From positions 1 through 34,950 of the forward strand of contig CAPEBR010000039.1 of the NCBI GenBank assembly GCA_948602995.1: a stretch of 34,950 nt of DNA, read 5' to 3'. This stretch comes from an uncultured Dorea sp. Its GTDB lineage: Bacteria > Bacillota > Clostridia > Lachnospirales > Lachnospiraceae. The position numbers and the translations under genes were made by a program. How positions within the stretch are numbered: position 1 is the stretch's first letter; every line of letters starts with the position of its first letter. This document shows, piece after piece, positions 25,322 through 32,539 of the stretch. Below the pieces are notes generated by a model. That model was not told where the DNA came from. It saw nothing but the letters and a program-made list of their open reading frames with translations, and made no database searches.

Positions 25322-26029
25322 ATGAAGAAATTAGAGAAATTAAAACAGATCATTTACAAGTACCGGCATGCATGGGTGTTATTATACGGATTTATTTATA
25401 TGCCCTGGTTTGTCTATCTTGAGCGGCGTGCGGACATCCATTACTATATCATTCACTCGCCGCTTGATGACTATATTCCGTTTATTGAATATTTCATTAT
25501 CCCGTATTTTTTGTGGTTTGTATTTATCCTGGCTGTAGGCGGATATTTCTTTTTTACAAGCCGAAGAGACTTCTATCGGTTTACTGCATTTTTATTTACA
25601 GGCATGACCCTGTTCCTTATCATATGCACTGTATTTCCGAACGGCCTTCATCTGCGTCCGCATACATTTGCAAGGGACAACATATTTACAGATCTGGTGC
25701 GCATGCTGTACCGGACCGATACTCCTACGAATGTACTACCAAGCATACACGTATTTAATTCGATCGGTGCGGCCGTTGCAGTTGCACACAGCCACACCCT
25801 GAAAAAATATAAGAAGATTCAGTATGCCTCTTATGGCCTGTCATTCTTAATCATCCTGTCCACAATGTTTCTAAAACAGCATTCTGTGACAGACGTGATT
25901 GCGGCATTTGCCATGGCATGCATCATCTATCCATTTGTATATTCCACAGAAACCAGAAAGGCTGTTACTATTCACGGACTAGCCGTTACTGTTCACTCCG
26001 TTCACAGTAACATTCGCAAATCCATTTAA
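25322..26029 (+). CDS. PAP2 family membrane phosphatase
   Basis: 235 residues with several membrane helices. PAP2 motifs are visible: VLPSIHVFNSIG (about 139-150, motif 2 with its catalytic His) and the motif-3-like FLKQHSVTDVIAAF (about 181-194). The spacing fits the inositol-phosphorylceramide-synthase-like branch, which removes or transfers phosphate groups on lipids at the membrane. AGAGG lies 9 bases before the ATG. The last 14 or so residues (VTVHSVHSNIRKSI) are encoded by a hairpin repeat region (25986 onward), so the native C-terminus was probably altered by repeat insertion. Confidence 0.88.
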   Translation: MKKLEKLKQIIYKYRHAWVLLYGFIYMPWFVYLERRADIHYYIIHSPLDDYIPFIEYFIIPYFLWFVFILAVGGYFFFTSRRDFYRFTAFLFTGMTLFLIICTVFPNGLHLRPHTFARDNIFTDLVRMLYRTDTPTNVLPSIHVFNSIGAAVAVAHSHTLKKYKKIQYASYGLSFLIILSTMFLKQHSVTDVIAAFAMACIIYPFVYSTETRKAVTIHGLAVTVHSVHSNIRKSI

Positions 26030-26121
26030 AATTCGCTCTGCGAATGGGATTTGCTCACTCCTGAATCACTTTCTTACGGTCTGTGCAGTAAATGCACAGA
26101 CCTGTGTGAACAGTAACACAT
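25986..26121. repeat. Compound hairpin repeat, including copy B of the GGTCTGTGCA element
   Basis: Three inverted repeats follow each other: GTTACTGT/ACAGTAAC (about 25985-26011), GCAAATCCATT/AATGGGATTTGC with inner ATTCGC/GCGAAT (about 26014-26055), and GGTCTGTGCA/TGCACAGACC (26078-26102). The last is an exact reverse-complement copy of 20144-20168. The first overlaps the PAP2 coding end and contains the inverse (25990-26004) of the motif at the end of the phosphodiesterase gene (25192-25206). Confidence 0.75.
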
Positions 26122-26130
26122 CCATCCCAT

Positions 26131-26159
26131 TTGACATCTATCATAAAATTTATTATTAT
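26131..26159 (+). promoter_or_regulatory. Promoter of the bacteriohemerythrin gene
   Basis: Consensus TTGACA (26131-26136), 17-bp spacer, TATTAT (26154-26159), about 38 bases before the ATG. Confidence 0.75.
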
Positions 26160-26197
26160 ATTAAGAGATCATTATTTTAAACCGAAGGAGGAATATT

Positions 26198-26599
26198 ATG
26201 AGAGCGGAATTTAGCGAAGACCTGGTTACTGGAAATGAACTCATCGATTCACAGCACAAGGAGCTGATTGACAGGATCAACAAGCTGTTGGACAGCTGCG
26301 AGGCAGAAAACGGAAAGGTTACGGCTGTAAAGACTCTGGATTACCTTGCAGATTATACCGATTTCCATTTCAGCGCGGAGGAGAAGCTTCAGCAGGAGAT
26401 CAATTATCCCGGCTATGATAAGCATAAGGCACAGCATGACAGCTTCAAGAAGACCATTAAGGAGTTAGATGAGATGCTCCAGGAGGAAGAAGGCCCATCT
26501 GATGCTTTTGTCAAAAAGGTAGAGGAAAATGTTGTGAAATGGTTTTATACCCACATTGCAGGTTTTGACCGTTCAGTTGCTGAGTATAAAAATATGTAA
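26198..26599 (+). CDS. Bacteriohemerythrin
   Basis: 133 residues, a single-domain hemerythrin. All seven di-iron ligands are present: H20, H57, E61, H76, H80, H119 and D124. The four-helix bundle binds O2 reversibly at the di-iron site; in anaerobes it probably helps in oxygen sensing, delivery or removal in the cytoplasm. GAAGGAGG lies 7 bases before the ATG. It has its own promoter and ends 8 bases before a palindromic repeat that separates it from the convergent sfsA-mutY gene. Confidence 0.95.
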   Translation: MRAEFSEDLVTGNELIDSQHKELIDRINKLLDSCEAENGKVTAVKTLDYLADYTDFHFSAEEKLQQEINYPGYDKHKAQHDSFKKTIKELDEMLQEEEGPSDAFVKKVEENVVKWFYTHIAGFDRSVAEYKNM

Positions 26600-26606
26600 G
26601 GTTCAA

Positions 26607-26648
26607 AGTTGGGGACGGGGCATTTTTAAAAATGCCCCGTCCCCAACT
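26607..26648. repeat. Perfect 42-bp palindrome, copy 2 of the GGGGACGGGGC repeat; bidirectional terminator
   Basis: Arms 26607-26627 and 26628-26648 are exact reverse complements and identical to the core of the copy at 19198-19245. It lies between convergent genes and has T-runs for both directions. Its right half encodes the last residues (QLGTGHF) and the TAA stop of the SfsA-MutY protein. Confidence 0.9.
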
Positions 26649-28374
26649 GAATATACTTTTCGAATGCCGATGGAACCGGATATTCTTTCTGTATTTCCTC
26701 TGGATGGATAAATAAAAGTTCTCTTCTGTTCGTTTTTTCCAGTTCATCCACCTGTACTGCATAACCTGTCATATGCCATTCCACATGGCTGAATATATGC
26801 TTTGCGTCAGGAAGCTTTCTGACACGGACCGGCATCAGTCCTATGCTTTTACTATATCTTGTTACTTCGTCTGTACTCAGATGCCCTTCCACGGACGGCA
26901 GCTCGTACAGGCCGGCCAGAAGACCTTTTTCCGGACGTTTTCCGATGGCAAGTTTGTCTTCGTCGCAAAACAGAAGGATTGTCTTTTTTTCGATCCGCCT
27001 TGCTTTCTTTTTTGCCTTTACAGGAATTTCATGGGTACATCCTTCTTTTCTTGCAGCGCAGTATCTGAAGGCCGGACACTCTTTACATCTGGGTTCTCCG
27101 TTCGGTACGCAGACGATCGCCCCCAGTTCAATAAGAGCCTGATTAAAGTCTCCGGCATCTTCTGCGGGAATAATTCTTCGAAGTTCTTCCTCTATGTTCT
27201 TTCTGGTTTTCTGCTGCATGATATCACTGCGGTTTCCTGTGATTCTTGTGATGACGCGAAGTACATTCCCGTCCACAGCGGGTTCGGGGATTCCGTAGGC
27301 AAAGGAGCTGATGGCTCCTGCAGTATAATTTCCGATGCCAGTCAGGGTAAGGATCTCTTCATAAGTGTCCGGAAACCTGCCATGATAATCTACCATGATC
27401 TGCCTGGCTGCTTTTTGCATGTTGCGCACCCGGTTGTAATATCCCAGCCCTTCCCATAATTTTAACAGCCTGTCCTCCGGAGCCTCTGCCAACGCTTCTA
27501 CTGTTGGCAGCTCGTCCAGAAATCTTTCATAGTAGGGCTTTACGGCCTCCACCCGTGTCTGCTGCAGCATGATCTCGGAAACCCAGATATGGTAGGCATC
27601 CTTTGTATTCCTCCAGGGAAGGTCTCTTTTGTTCCTCCTGTACCACCGGATCATATCCTTTGGAAGGGAGTCAAAAGGATCCTGGGCGTCCAGGACAACC
27701 GGCACTTCACCGGCGATCTGTATGCTGTCCTTCGTCACCTCGCAGTCATAAGCCAGCAGCTTTACCCCTTCCTTTTCCGCCTCACGAAGCGCCTCTGCGA
27801 ACTGTGGATGTGTGTCTGTATTTGGCATGAAGCAACGGACGTCCTTCATCTGGATAACAAAAAAAACGTAGGCTTCATAACCCTCCTTTACTGCCTTCAT
27901 AAGCTCCGTTACATGCTTCACCGCGCGCTCGCTCGGAGCATCCGGGAAACGTACGATGCCTTCCTCCTCCAGTGTTACGCCCTTTACCTCAATCAGAATT
28001 CTCCTCCCCTGCGCTTCCACGTAAAGGTCAATGCGGGAATTTCCATAGGTGTATTCCGGGCGGATCTGAGTAATACCTGTGAAAAGGCATTCCTTTTCAA
28101 GCCACTCCTTTACCACCTTATTGGGAACCTGGGAATCCATGTTAATCAGACGGGAACCCTTCTGTACACAAATCAAATCCCAGCGGGTTTTCCGCGAGGG
28201 ATTTGATTGTAAGGTGTCCTGTATGTAGACCGGAGTGCCGGGGATTAAAAGCTCGGCACACCGGCCTGTGTTTTTTACGTGAACAATCTCTTCCTTTCCG
28301 TCCAGATCCACATGAGCAATAAAGCGGTTGGGGCGGTTCAGGAAAACGGCTTGTGTAATGTTCTGGTATTGCAT
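26626..28374 (-). CDS. SfsA-MutY fusion: nuclease-like SfsA domain plus A/G-specific adenine glycosylase
   Basis: 582 residues. Residues 1-225 are a complete SfsA domain: VKNTGRCAELLIPG at 33-46, the PD-(D/E)xK-like D116...E129-x-K131 and FPDAPSERAVKH at 143-154. Residues 236-582 are MutY: LPWRNTKDAYHIWVSEIMLQQTRV with catalytic E267, the helix-hairpin-helix LTGIGNYTAGAI, D368 in PAVDGN, and four cluster cysteines C422, C430, C433 and C439 (first gap 7, not the usual 6). A C-terminal NUDIX-like 8-oxoG recognition domain follows (about 455-575). MutY removes adenine opposite 8-oxoguanine. SfsA proteins have been annotated as DNA/RNA nucleases. The ATG follows AAGGAG inside the end of the alarmone synthetase gene. 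Confidence 0.93.
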   Translation of the reverse strand: MQYQNITQAVFLNRPNRFIAHVDLDGKEEIVHVKNTGRCAELLIPGTPVYIQDTLQSNPSRKTRWDLICVQKGSRLINMDSQVPNKVVKEWLEKECLFTGITQIRPEYTYGNSRIDLYVEAQGRRILIEVKGVTLEEEGIVRFPDAPSERAVKHVTELMKAVKEGYEAYVFFVIQMKDVRCFMPNTDTHPQFAEALREAEKEGVKLLAYDCEVTKDSIQIAGEVPVVLDAQDPFDSLPKDMIRWYRRNKRDLPWRNTKDAYHIWVSEIMLQQTRVEAVKPYYERFLDELPTVEALAEAPEDRLLKLWEGLGYYNRVRNMQKAARQIMVDYHGRFPDTYEEILTLTGIGNYTAGAISSFAYGIPEPAVDGNVLRVITRITGNRSDIMQQKTRKNIEEELRRIIPAEDAGDFNQALIELGAIVCVPNGEPRCKECPAFRYCAARKEGCTHEIPVKAKKKARRIEKKTILLFCDEDKLAIGKRPEKGLLAGLYELPSVEGHLSTDEVTRYSKSIGLMPVRVRKLPDAKHIFSHVEWHMTGYAVQVDELEKTNRRELLFIHPEEIQKEYPVPSAFEKYIQLGTGHF

Positions 28375-28380
28375 AATGAA

Positions 28381-29031
28381 TCATTCTCCTTTTGAGACAT
28401 TTTCCAGACATAATTTGATTGCTTCGTTGAGTGTGAGCATCTTTTCGTCCAGTGACGATACCATCTCAGCGCATTCACGTAAATCTCTGCTGATGTAATC
28501 TGGCGCGTTCCCCTCAAATTTGTAATAAATCTTGTGCTCAAGGCTCGCCCAGAAATCCATGGCTATGGTCCGTATCTGTATCTCTACCTTGGTGTCCACC
28601 ACACTGTCTGACAAAAAAATAGGGACAGATACCAGCATATGATAACTTTTATATCCGCTTGCCTTCGGGTTTTTAATATAGTCTTTGATTGATAATACTT
28701 TCAAATCACTTTGATTTCCAATCATCTCTGCAAGACGGTAAATGTCTGACGTAAAGGAACAGATCAGACGCACTCCCGCAATATCATTTACGTATTTTAC
28801 CATGTTCTCAATGGATGTTTCGTAACCGTATTTCTTTAGCTTTTTTACAATACTTTCTGCTGACTTTACTCTTGTCTTAATATGTTCGATTGGATTATAC
28901 TGGTGTACATGCTGAAATTCGTCATTCAATATCTCAAGCTTTGTTCCCACCTCTTTTAATGCCGATGAGTATAAAAACATAACAGTCTTCCAGCTGTCCA
29001 CATCTTCATAGCTTTTTATCGCATTCTGCAT
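28381..29031 (-). CDS. Small alarmone synthetase (GTP pyrophosphokinase family, RelQ/YjbM type)
   Basis: 216 residues with only the (p)ppGpp synthetase domain. Motifs: EHIKTRVKSAESIVKKL, the catalytic NDIAGVRLICSF region, ASGYKSYHMLVSVP and VEIQIRTIAMDFWASLEHKIYYKF. It transfers pyrophosphate from ATP to GDP or GTP. There is no hydrolase, TGS or ACT domain, as in stand-alone synthetases. GGAGGAGGGG lies just before the ATG, and an extended -10 promoter (TGTTATACT, about 29083-29090) lies upstream. It overlaps the ribosome site of sfsA-mutY, so the two form an operon. Confidence 0.92.
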   Translation of the reverse strand: MQNAIKSYEDVDSWKTVMFLYSSALKEVGTKLEILNDEFQHVHQYNPIEHIKTRVKSAESIVKKLKKYGYETSIENMVKYVNDIAGVRLICSFTSDIYRLAEMIGNQSDLKVLSIKDYIKNPKASGYKSYHMLVSVPIFLSDSVVDTKVEIQIRTIAMDFWASLEHKIYYKFEGNAPDYISRDLRECAEMVSSLDEKMLTLNEAIKLCLENVSKGE

Positions 29032-29158
29032 ATATCACCCCTCCTCCTTTTAACCCGAAGAGTGAGCTTTCGCACTGCTATTAGTATAACATATTTCGCT
29101 GCTTCTGTGCCGGATTTCATATATATTTAATAACTTTCCGCATGTGGGATAGCTGCGC

Positions 29159-29683
29159 CTAATATTCAATGCCCTGCCGGGAGGACACTCCTTTATCATA
29201 GGGATGCTTTACTTTTCTGATCTCTGTCACATAATCTGCCAGAGCCTGCATCTTCTCTGATACTGCATGGCCTGTGAGTATGACCTCCAGTCCTCTGGGC
29301 TTATGCCAAAGGAAGCCTGACAGCTTATCCTCATTCAAAAGTCCCAGCTTCACGGCACACAGGGACTCGTCTAATAAAAGCACGTCAAAAGAGGCAGCAA
29401 GTTTTGCAATCTCATCCAGCGTCTTGTTATTATAGTGCCTTACTTCTTCCTTTTCTCCACTGCTCATCTGCCTGGAAAACTTTACATTTTCTTTTCCAGG
29501 CAGACAGGTTACATTGTCAAGTCCTTCCAGCACCATCCGCTCACCAGATGTGTTGTCCTTTAAAAACTGGAATACAAGCACGCGAAGACCAGTTCCTGCA
29601 GCCCGCATGACCAGTCCCATTGCAGCTGTAGTCTTCCCTTTTCCATTTCCATAATAAATATGTATTCTTCCTGTATCAGTCAT
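29159..29683 (-). CDS. cobO: Cob(I)yrinic acid a,c-diamide adenosyltransferase (CobO/BtuR family)
   Basis: 174 residues from ATG at 29683. This start is chosen because the longer frame to 29755 adds 24 residues unlike the family, while AAGGAGG and GGGGAGA lie upstream of 29683. It begins with the P-loop YYGNGKGKTTAAMGLVMRA; other family signatures are VLVFQFLKD, LLLDE and VILTGHAVS. The enzyme transfers adenosyl from ATP to reduced corrinoid in cobalamin synthesis or salvage. No other cobalamin genes are in the window. It lies 80 bases downstream of the PTS gene on the same strand. Confidence 0.9.
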   Translation of the reverse strand: MTDTGRIHIYYGNGKGKTTAAMGLVMRAAGTGLRVLVFQFLKDNTSGERMVLEGLDNVTCLPGKENVKFSRQMSSGEKEEVRHYNNKTLDEIAKLAASFDVLLLDESLCAVKLGLLNEDKLSGFLWHKPRGLEVILTGHAVSEKMQALADYVTEIRKVKHPYDKGVSSRQGIEY

Positions 29684-29744
29684 TCTCCCCGGGGTCCTCC
29701 TTGTTCTTTCTGTTTTTATACTCACGGCCAATGAAATCTGCCAT
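29676..29744 (-). CDS. Possible 22-residue miniprotein between the PTS and cobO genes
   Basis: The frame MADFIGREYKNRKNKEDPGEND fills most of the gap between the PTS stop and the cobO start and ends by overlapping that start (ATGACTGA). It is highly charged. There is no good ribosome site before its ATG, and the frame stays open further upstream without a standard start. It may be a coupling leader peptide or chance. Confidence 0.2.
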   Translation of the reverse strand: MADFIGREYKNRKNKEDPGEND

Positions 29745-29763
29745 GAGTATCGCAAAAGCCGCT

Positions 29764-30834
29764 TTATAAATCCAGCTTCATATCTCCTGGCTGGATTATT
29801 CCTTTCTTTCTCATAAGCTCTGAGACGATAAGAGTGACGACAGCCGGCAGGATAATCTGAATCACCAGTATTTTTACAAGGACAACTGCCGCCGCCTCCG
29901 TCTCTGTCATTGTCTGCCAGGTCATGATCTGTCCTACCAGACCGGCTGTTCCCATACCAGAACCTGTTGCATTACTTGTCATATGAAATACAAGGGTTCC
30001 CACTGGTCCCAGGATCGCGCTTGAAATAATTACCGGAAGCCATATAACCGGCTTCCTTACAATATTCGGCACCTGGAGCATGGAGGTACCGATTCCCTGT
30101 GCAAGAAGCCCTCCAATCTTATTTTCCCGATAGCTTGCTACTGCAAAGCCTACCATATTGCAGCAGCACCCTACTGTTGCTGCGCCGGCTGCAAGCCCGG
30201 ACAGGTTCAGGATCACGCCAAGTGCCGCAGAGCTGATCGGCAGCGTCAGTATCATGCCCATCAATACGGATACGATAATCCCCATGAGAAATGGCTGCTG
30301 CTCAGTTCCCCAGTTGATGACAGAACCAAGCCATGACATGAACCCGGATATAGGGGGTCCTAGCAATAGCCCTACTGCCGCCCCTGTCCCGATTGAGACA
30401 ACCGGAGTTACAAGAATATCCACCTTTGTACGTCCTGACGCCAGGCGTCCGAAAAAGATTGCAACATATGCCGCGATAAATGCCCCAAGCGGCTCGCCCG
30501 GCCCCGCATAGACGATGGCGCCGTCCACAAGCACCGTCCCTGCCAGCAGCCTGCCCGCAAAACCACCCACCATGCCTGCTGTAGCTGCAGACACTACAAC
30601 AAGAGGACTTTCCTTAAACTTATATGCGATTGCAGCCCCGATTCCGGCGCTGGTGAGCGATGCGGCGATCTTTCCGATTACAAATATCATATCCCCCGCC
30701 GGTCCGCCAATAAGCGTGCCAATCTGCTGGATAATCGTTCCGATAATCAGTGTTGCAAATAATCCCTGTGCCATTGCGCTCAGTCCGTCAATAAAAATAC
30801 GGTCCAAAGTCTTCTTAAGTCTTTCCATAATCAT
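29764..30834 (-). CDS. PTS_EIIC_2 family membrane protein (PTS sugar transporter subunit IIC-like)
   Basis: 356 residues, almost entirely hydrophobic with about nine or ten membrane helices and many Gly-rich turns (TLIGGPAGDMIFVIGKIAASLTSAGIGAAIAYKF; LGPPISGFMSWLGS). It matches the stand-alone EIIC_2 proteins of Firmicutes, for which no substrate is established and which lack IIA and IIB partners nearby. AAGGGATGA precedes the ATG at 30834; a second ATG two codons later is also possible. It has its own promoter (30892-30920). Confidence 0.85.
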   Translation of the reverse strand: MIMERLKKTLDRIFIDGLSAMAQGLFATLIIGTIIQQIGTLIGGPAGDMIFVIGKIAASLTSAGIGAAIAYKFKESPLVVVSAATAGMVGGFAGRLLAGTVLVDGAIVYAGPGEPLGAFIAAYVAIFFGRLASGRTKVDILVTPVVSIGTGAAVGLLLGPPISGFMSWLGSVINWGTEQQPFLMGIIVSVLMGMILTLPISSAALGVILNLSGLAAGAATVGCCCNMVGFAVASYRENKIGGLLAQGIGTSMLQVPNIVRKPVIWLPVIISSAILGPVGTLVFHMTSNATGSGMGTAGLVGQIMTWQTMTETEAAAVVLVKILVIQIILPAVVTLIVSELMRKKGIIQPGDMKLDL

Positions 30835-30891
30835 TCATCCCTTCTGTGCTGCACTTGCCATTACATGTGTCTTGTCAGTAATTCCTCAAAA

Positions 30892-30920
30892 AGTTTACCA
30901 CAGAATGGAAATGAAGTCAA
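30892..30920 (-). promoter_or_regulatory. Promoter of the PTS_EIIC_2 gene
   Basis: Minus strand: TTGACT (30915-30920), 17-bp spacer, TAAACT (30892-30897), about 58 bases before the ATG. Confidence 0.7.
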
Positions 30921-30947
30921 ACAATTAAACAATTTCCGCCATTACAG

Positions 30948-30979
30948 CGAAAACCCGCTCGCCTTACGGCTTGCGGGTT
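30948..30979 (-). terminator. Terminator of the leftward phage or upstream unit
   Basis: On the minus strand AACCCGC, AA, GCC, a GTAA tetraloop, GGC, GA, GCGGGTT, then TTCGC. The stem combines 7 bp, a tandem G-A/A-A internal loop and 3 bp closed by a GNRA loop. The T-run is short (TTTT), so termination may be partial. Confidence 0.55.
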
Positions 30980-31336
30980 CTCGTCGTTGTTATAGTTATC
31001 TAAAGGAATGAGAGTAAAGTGCGGCATCGGTATTCCCGATGCGTTACTTTTATGAGGGGGAGATAGTTGAAGTGTTTATCAACTATCTGACTTAAAGTAT
31101 AAAGGATAATTATGTCCAAAGTGTGATTAATCTCTAAAACAAATCGAAATTTTCTTAAGAGAACCTTAAGCTATACTTACGTATATTAAAGGTTTGTGCG
31201 CGTTTTTGTGACTAGTTTGTGACTAATAAGACAATTCAAAGTATTTTCATACTATACAATATATGCCTTCTTTCGCGGCAGATTCTGAAAAATATGCTTT
31301 GGACTCCATGGCGCATAGACTCCATGATGCATCAGA

Positions 31337-32305
31337 TTATTTTACTGTGATCTGCAGCCTGTCAATAGCCTTTCCGTAGCTTCCTGCGTAGCCATCCTGT
31401 CCGTCCGTCTTCTCCGTCCCGGTCTGCCAGGAGTAGTAATCCCATTTTACAGGGCTTACCCGGTATTTCACCTTCTTCCTGGTTCCATCCGGAGCGGTAT
31501 AGACAATCTGTATTGCATCAATTGCTTTCCGGTTTCCTGCGTAGCCGTTTTTATGGTCACGGAAATTGTACCCGGTTACCCATGGCAGCCATTTACCGCC
31601 TAGAACATGCACTCTGTACTTGATCTTCCCCTTGTTGACCTTTATCGCAACATTTGCAATCTTTTTCCCGATGATTCCTGCATAGTCCTTAAGATTTTGC
31701 ACAGCCTTAAGCGTGGTTCCGTCCGTCAGCTGCACGGCATAGGTAAAGATTATGCCGCTGGTATTCTTTGGTTTTTTGTCCGCGGATGTTCCCTTTGCGT
31801 CCTCATTATTGATGCATTCCAGAATTCCATCCCATGGATAGCTGTAATATGCACAGGTATGGCTCTCCCATCCTGTCTGATCCCCTTCTTTGCCGTCAAT
31901 GGTCCCATGCTCGGAAATGGAAAACTCCATCAGCATATCAGGAACCGCAGACAGGCACATGGCAGTATGGCATGCCTCATTGAGATACACGTCACCGGCT
32001 TTCGCCACATATCCACTGGACATTGGATGCCAGCGGAAGTTCCCTGTCTTTACCATACAGGAACGCATATTCCCGGTATAAGTTGCCCCTCCGCAGGAAA
32101 TTCCAGCTGTTTCAAAAGCATCAATGACCGCGGAAGAACAGTCCCTGTCTCCTGTCCGGACCCTGTAATCTTTCCCATCTATTTTGACGGTGCAGTAACC
32201 TTTCCCGTCTCCCTGTCTGCTGTACTGGCTGTACCCGTGTCCATTGTTTCCATCATGGGTAACCAGGTGCTTCATGATTTTAACTGCAATCTGCTTTTTC
32301 TTCAC
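31337..32305 (-). CDS. Phage endolysin (Amidase_5-like peptidoglycan hydrolase with cell-wall-binding repeats)
   Basis: 322 residues from a GTG start at 32305, with AAGGAG 11 bases upstream. The N-terminal half (about 1-165) fits the bacteriophage peptidoglycan hydrolase family with an NlpC/P60-like fold: C56 in GDRDCSSAVIDAF and H113 in NEACHTAMC are the likely catalytic pair. The C-terminal part (about 178-322) has repeated beta-units with W-x-x-W and NGYAGNRKAIDAIQI / DGYAGSYGKAIDRLQI, like the clostridial hydrophobic-W type that binds cell walls. It cleaves host peptidoglycan once the holin opens the membrane. It is last in the phage lysis operon. Confidence 0.88.
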   Translation of the reverse strand: MKKKQIAVKIMKHLVTHDGNNGHGYSQYSRQGDGKGYCTVKIDGKDYRVRTGDRDCSSAVIDAFETAGISCGGATYTGNMRSCMVKTGNFRWHPMSSGYVAKAGDVYLNEACHTAMCLSAVPDMLMEFSISEHGTIDGKEGDQTGWESHTCAYYSYPWDGILECINNEDAKGTSADKKPKNTSGIIFTYAVQLTDGTTLKAVQNLKDYAGIIGKKIANVAIKVNKGKIKYRVHVLGGKWLPWVTGYNFRDHKNGYAGNRKAIDAIQIVYTAPDGTRKKVKYRVSPVKWDYYSWQTGTEKTDGQDGYAGSYGKAIDRLQITVK

Positions 32306-32330
32306 TTTTTATGTTTCTCCTTCCCCGAAT

Positions 32331-32492
32331 CTATTTAATCTCTATGGTTGCAACACAGTCCAAATTATACAGGCCTACCCACTGCTTATCCCTGATCACA
32401 ATAAAGTATCTGCCATCGTATCTGTAATCTGTGTACTTCTTTTTTTTCTTCCACTTTACAACTTCACCATTCTTAAATACGATTCTGATCAT
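32331..32492 (-). CDS. 53-residue phage protein of unknown function
   Basis: The protein starts MIRIVFKNGEVVKWKKKKKY and ends in DCVATIEIK. AAAGGAG lies 7 bases before the ATG, and the gene fills the space between holin and endolysin, 25 bases before the endolysin start. It is probably a small beta-strand-rich protein with a very basic stretch (residues 13-19). The position suggests a lysis accessory role, but that is only inference. Confidence 0.65.
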   Translation of the reverse strand: MIRIVFKNGEVVKWKKKKKYTDYRYDGRYFIVIRDKQWVGLYNLDCVATIEIK

Positions 32493-32507
32493 ATTCTTCT
32501 CCTTTCA

Positions 32508-32523
32508 TGTGCGACGTCGCACA
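32508..32523. repeat. 16-bp perfect palindrome between holin and 53-residue gene
   Basis: TGTGCGACGTCGCACA lies just upstream of the ribosome site of the 53-residue gene and 17 bases after the holin stop. It may be a small RNA hairpin that limits read-through or a protein-binding site. Confidence 0.5.
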
Positions 32524-32539
32524 CAGACAGAGGGCGGCC

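Larger units (their letters stand above)
30835..31336. other. 502-bp stretch with no gene, between host PTS gene and prophage lysis genes
   Basis: No open frame with a plausible ribosome site was seen on either strand. From left to right it holds: the PTS gene promoter (30892-30920), a GNRA-capped terminator hairpin (30952-30979), a hairpin with GCATCGG/CCGATGC arms (about 31024-31043), a 10-bp-stem hairpin (31061-31088), a CTTAAG direct repeat plus TATACT (31154-31177), a TTTGTGACTA direct repeat (31205-31225) and a 16-bp tandem repeat next to the endolysin stop (31302-31333). It is the likely place of a phage attachment site. Confidence 0.7.

Noticed and set aside
30952..31088. tRNA or tmRNA-like gene in the gene-free stretch
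   Set aside because: Hairpins are present, but no cloverleaf, T-loop TTCRANY or CCA end could be fitted.
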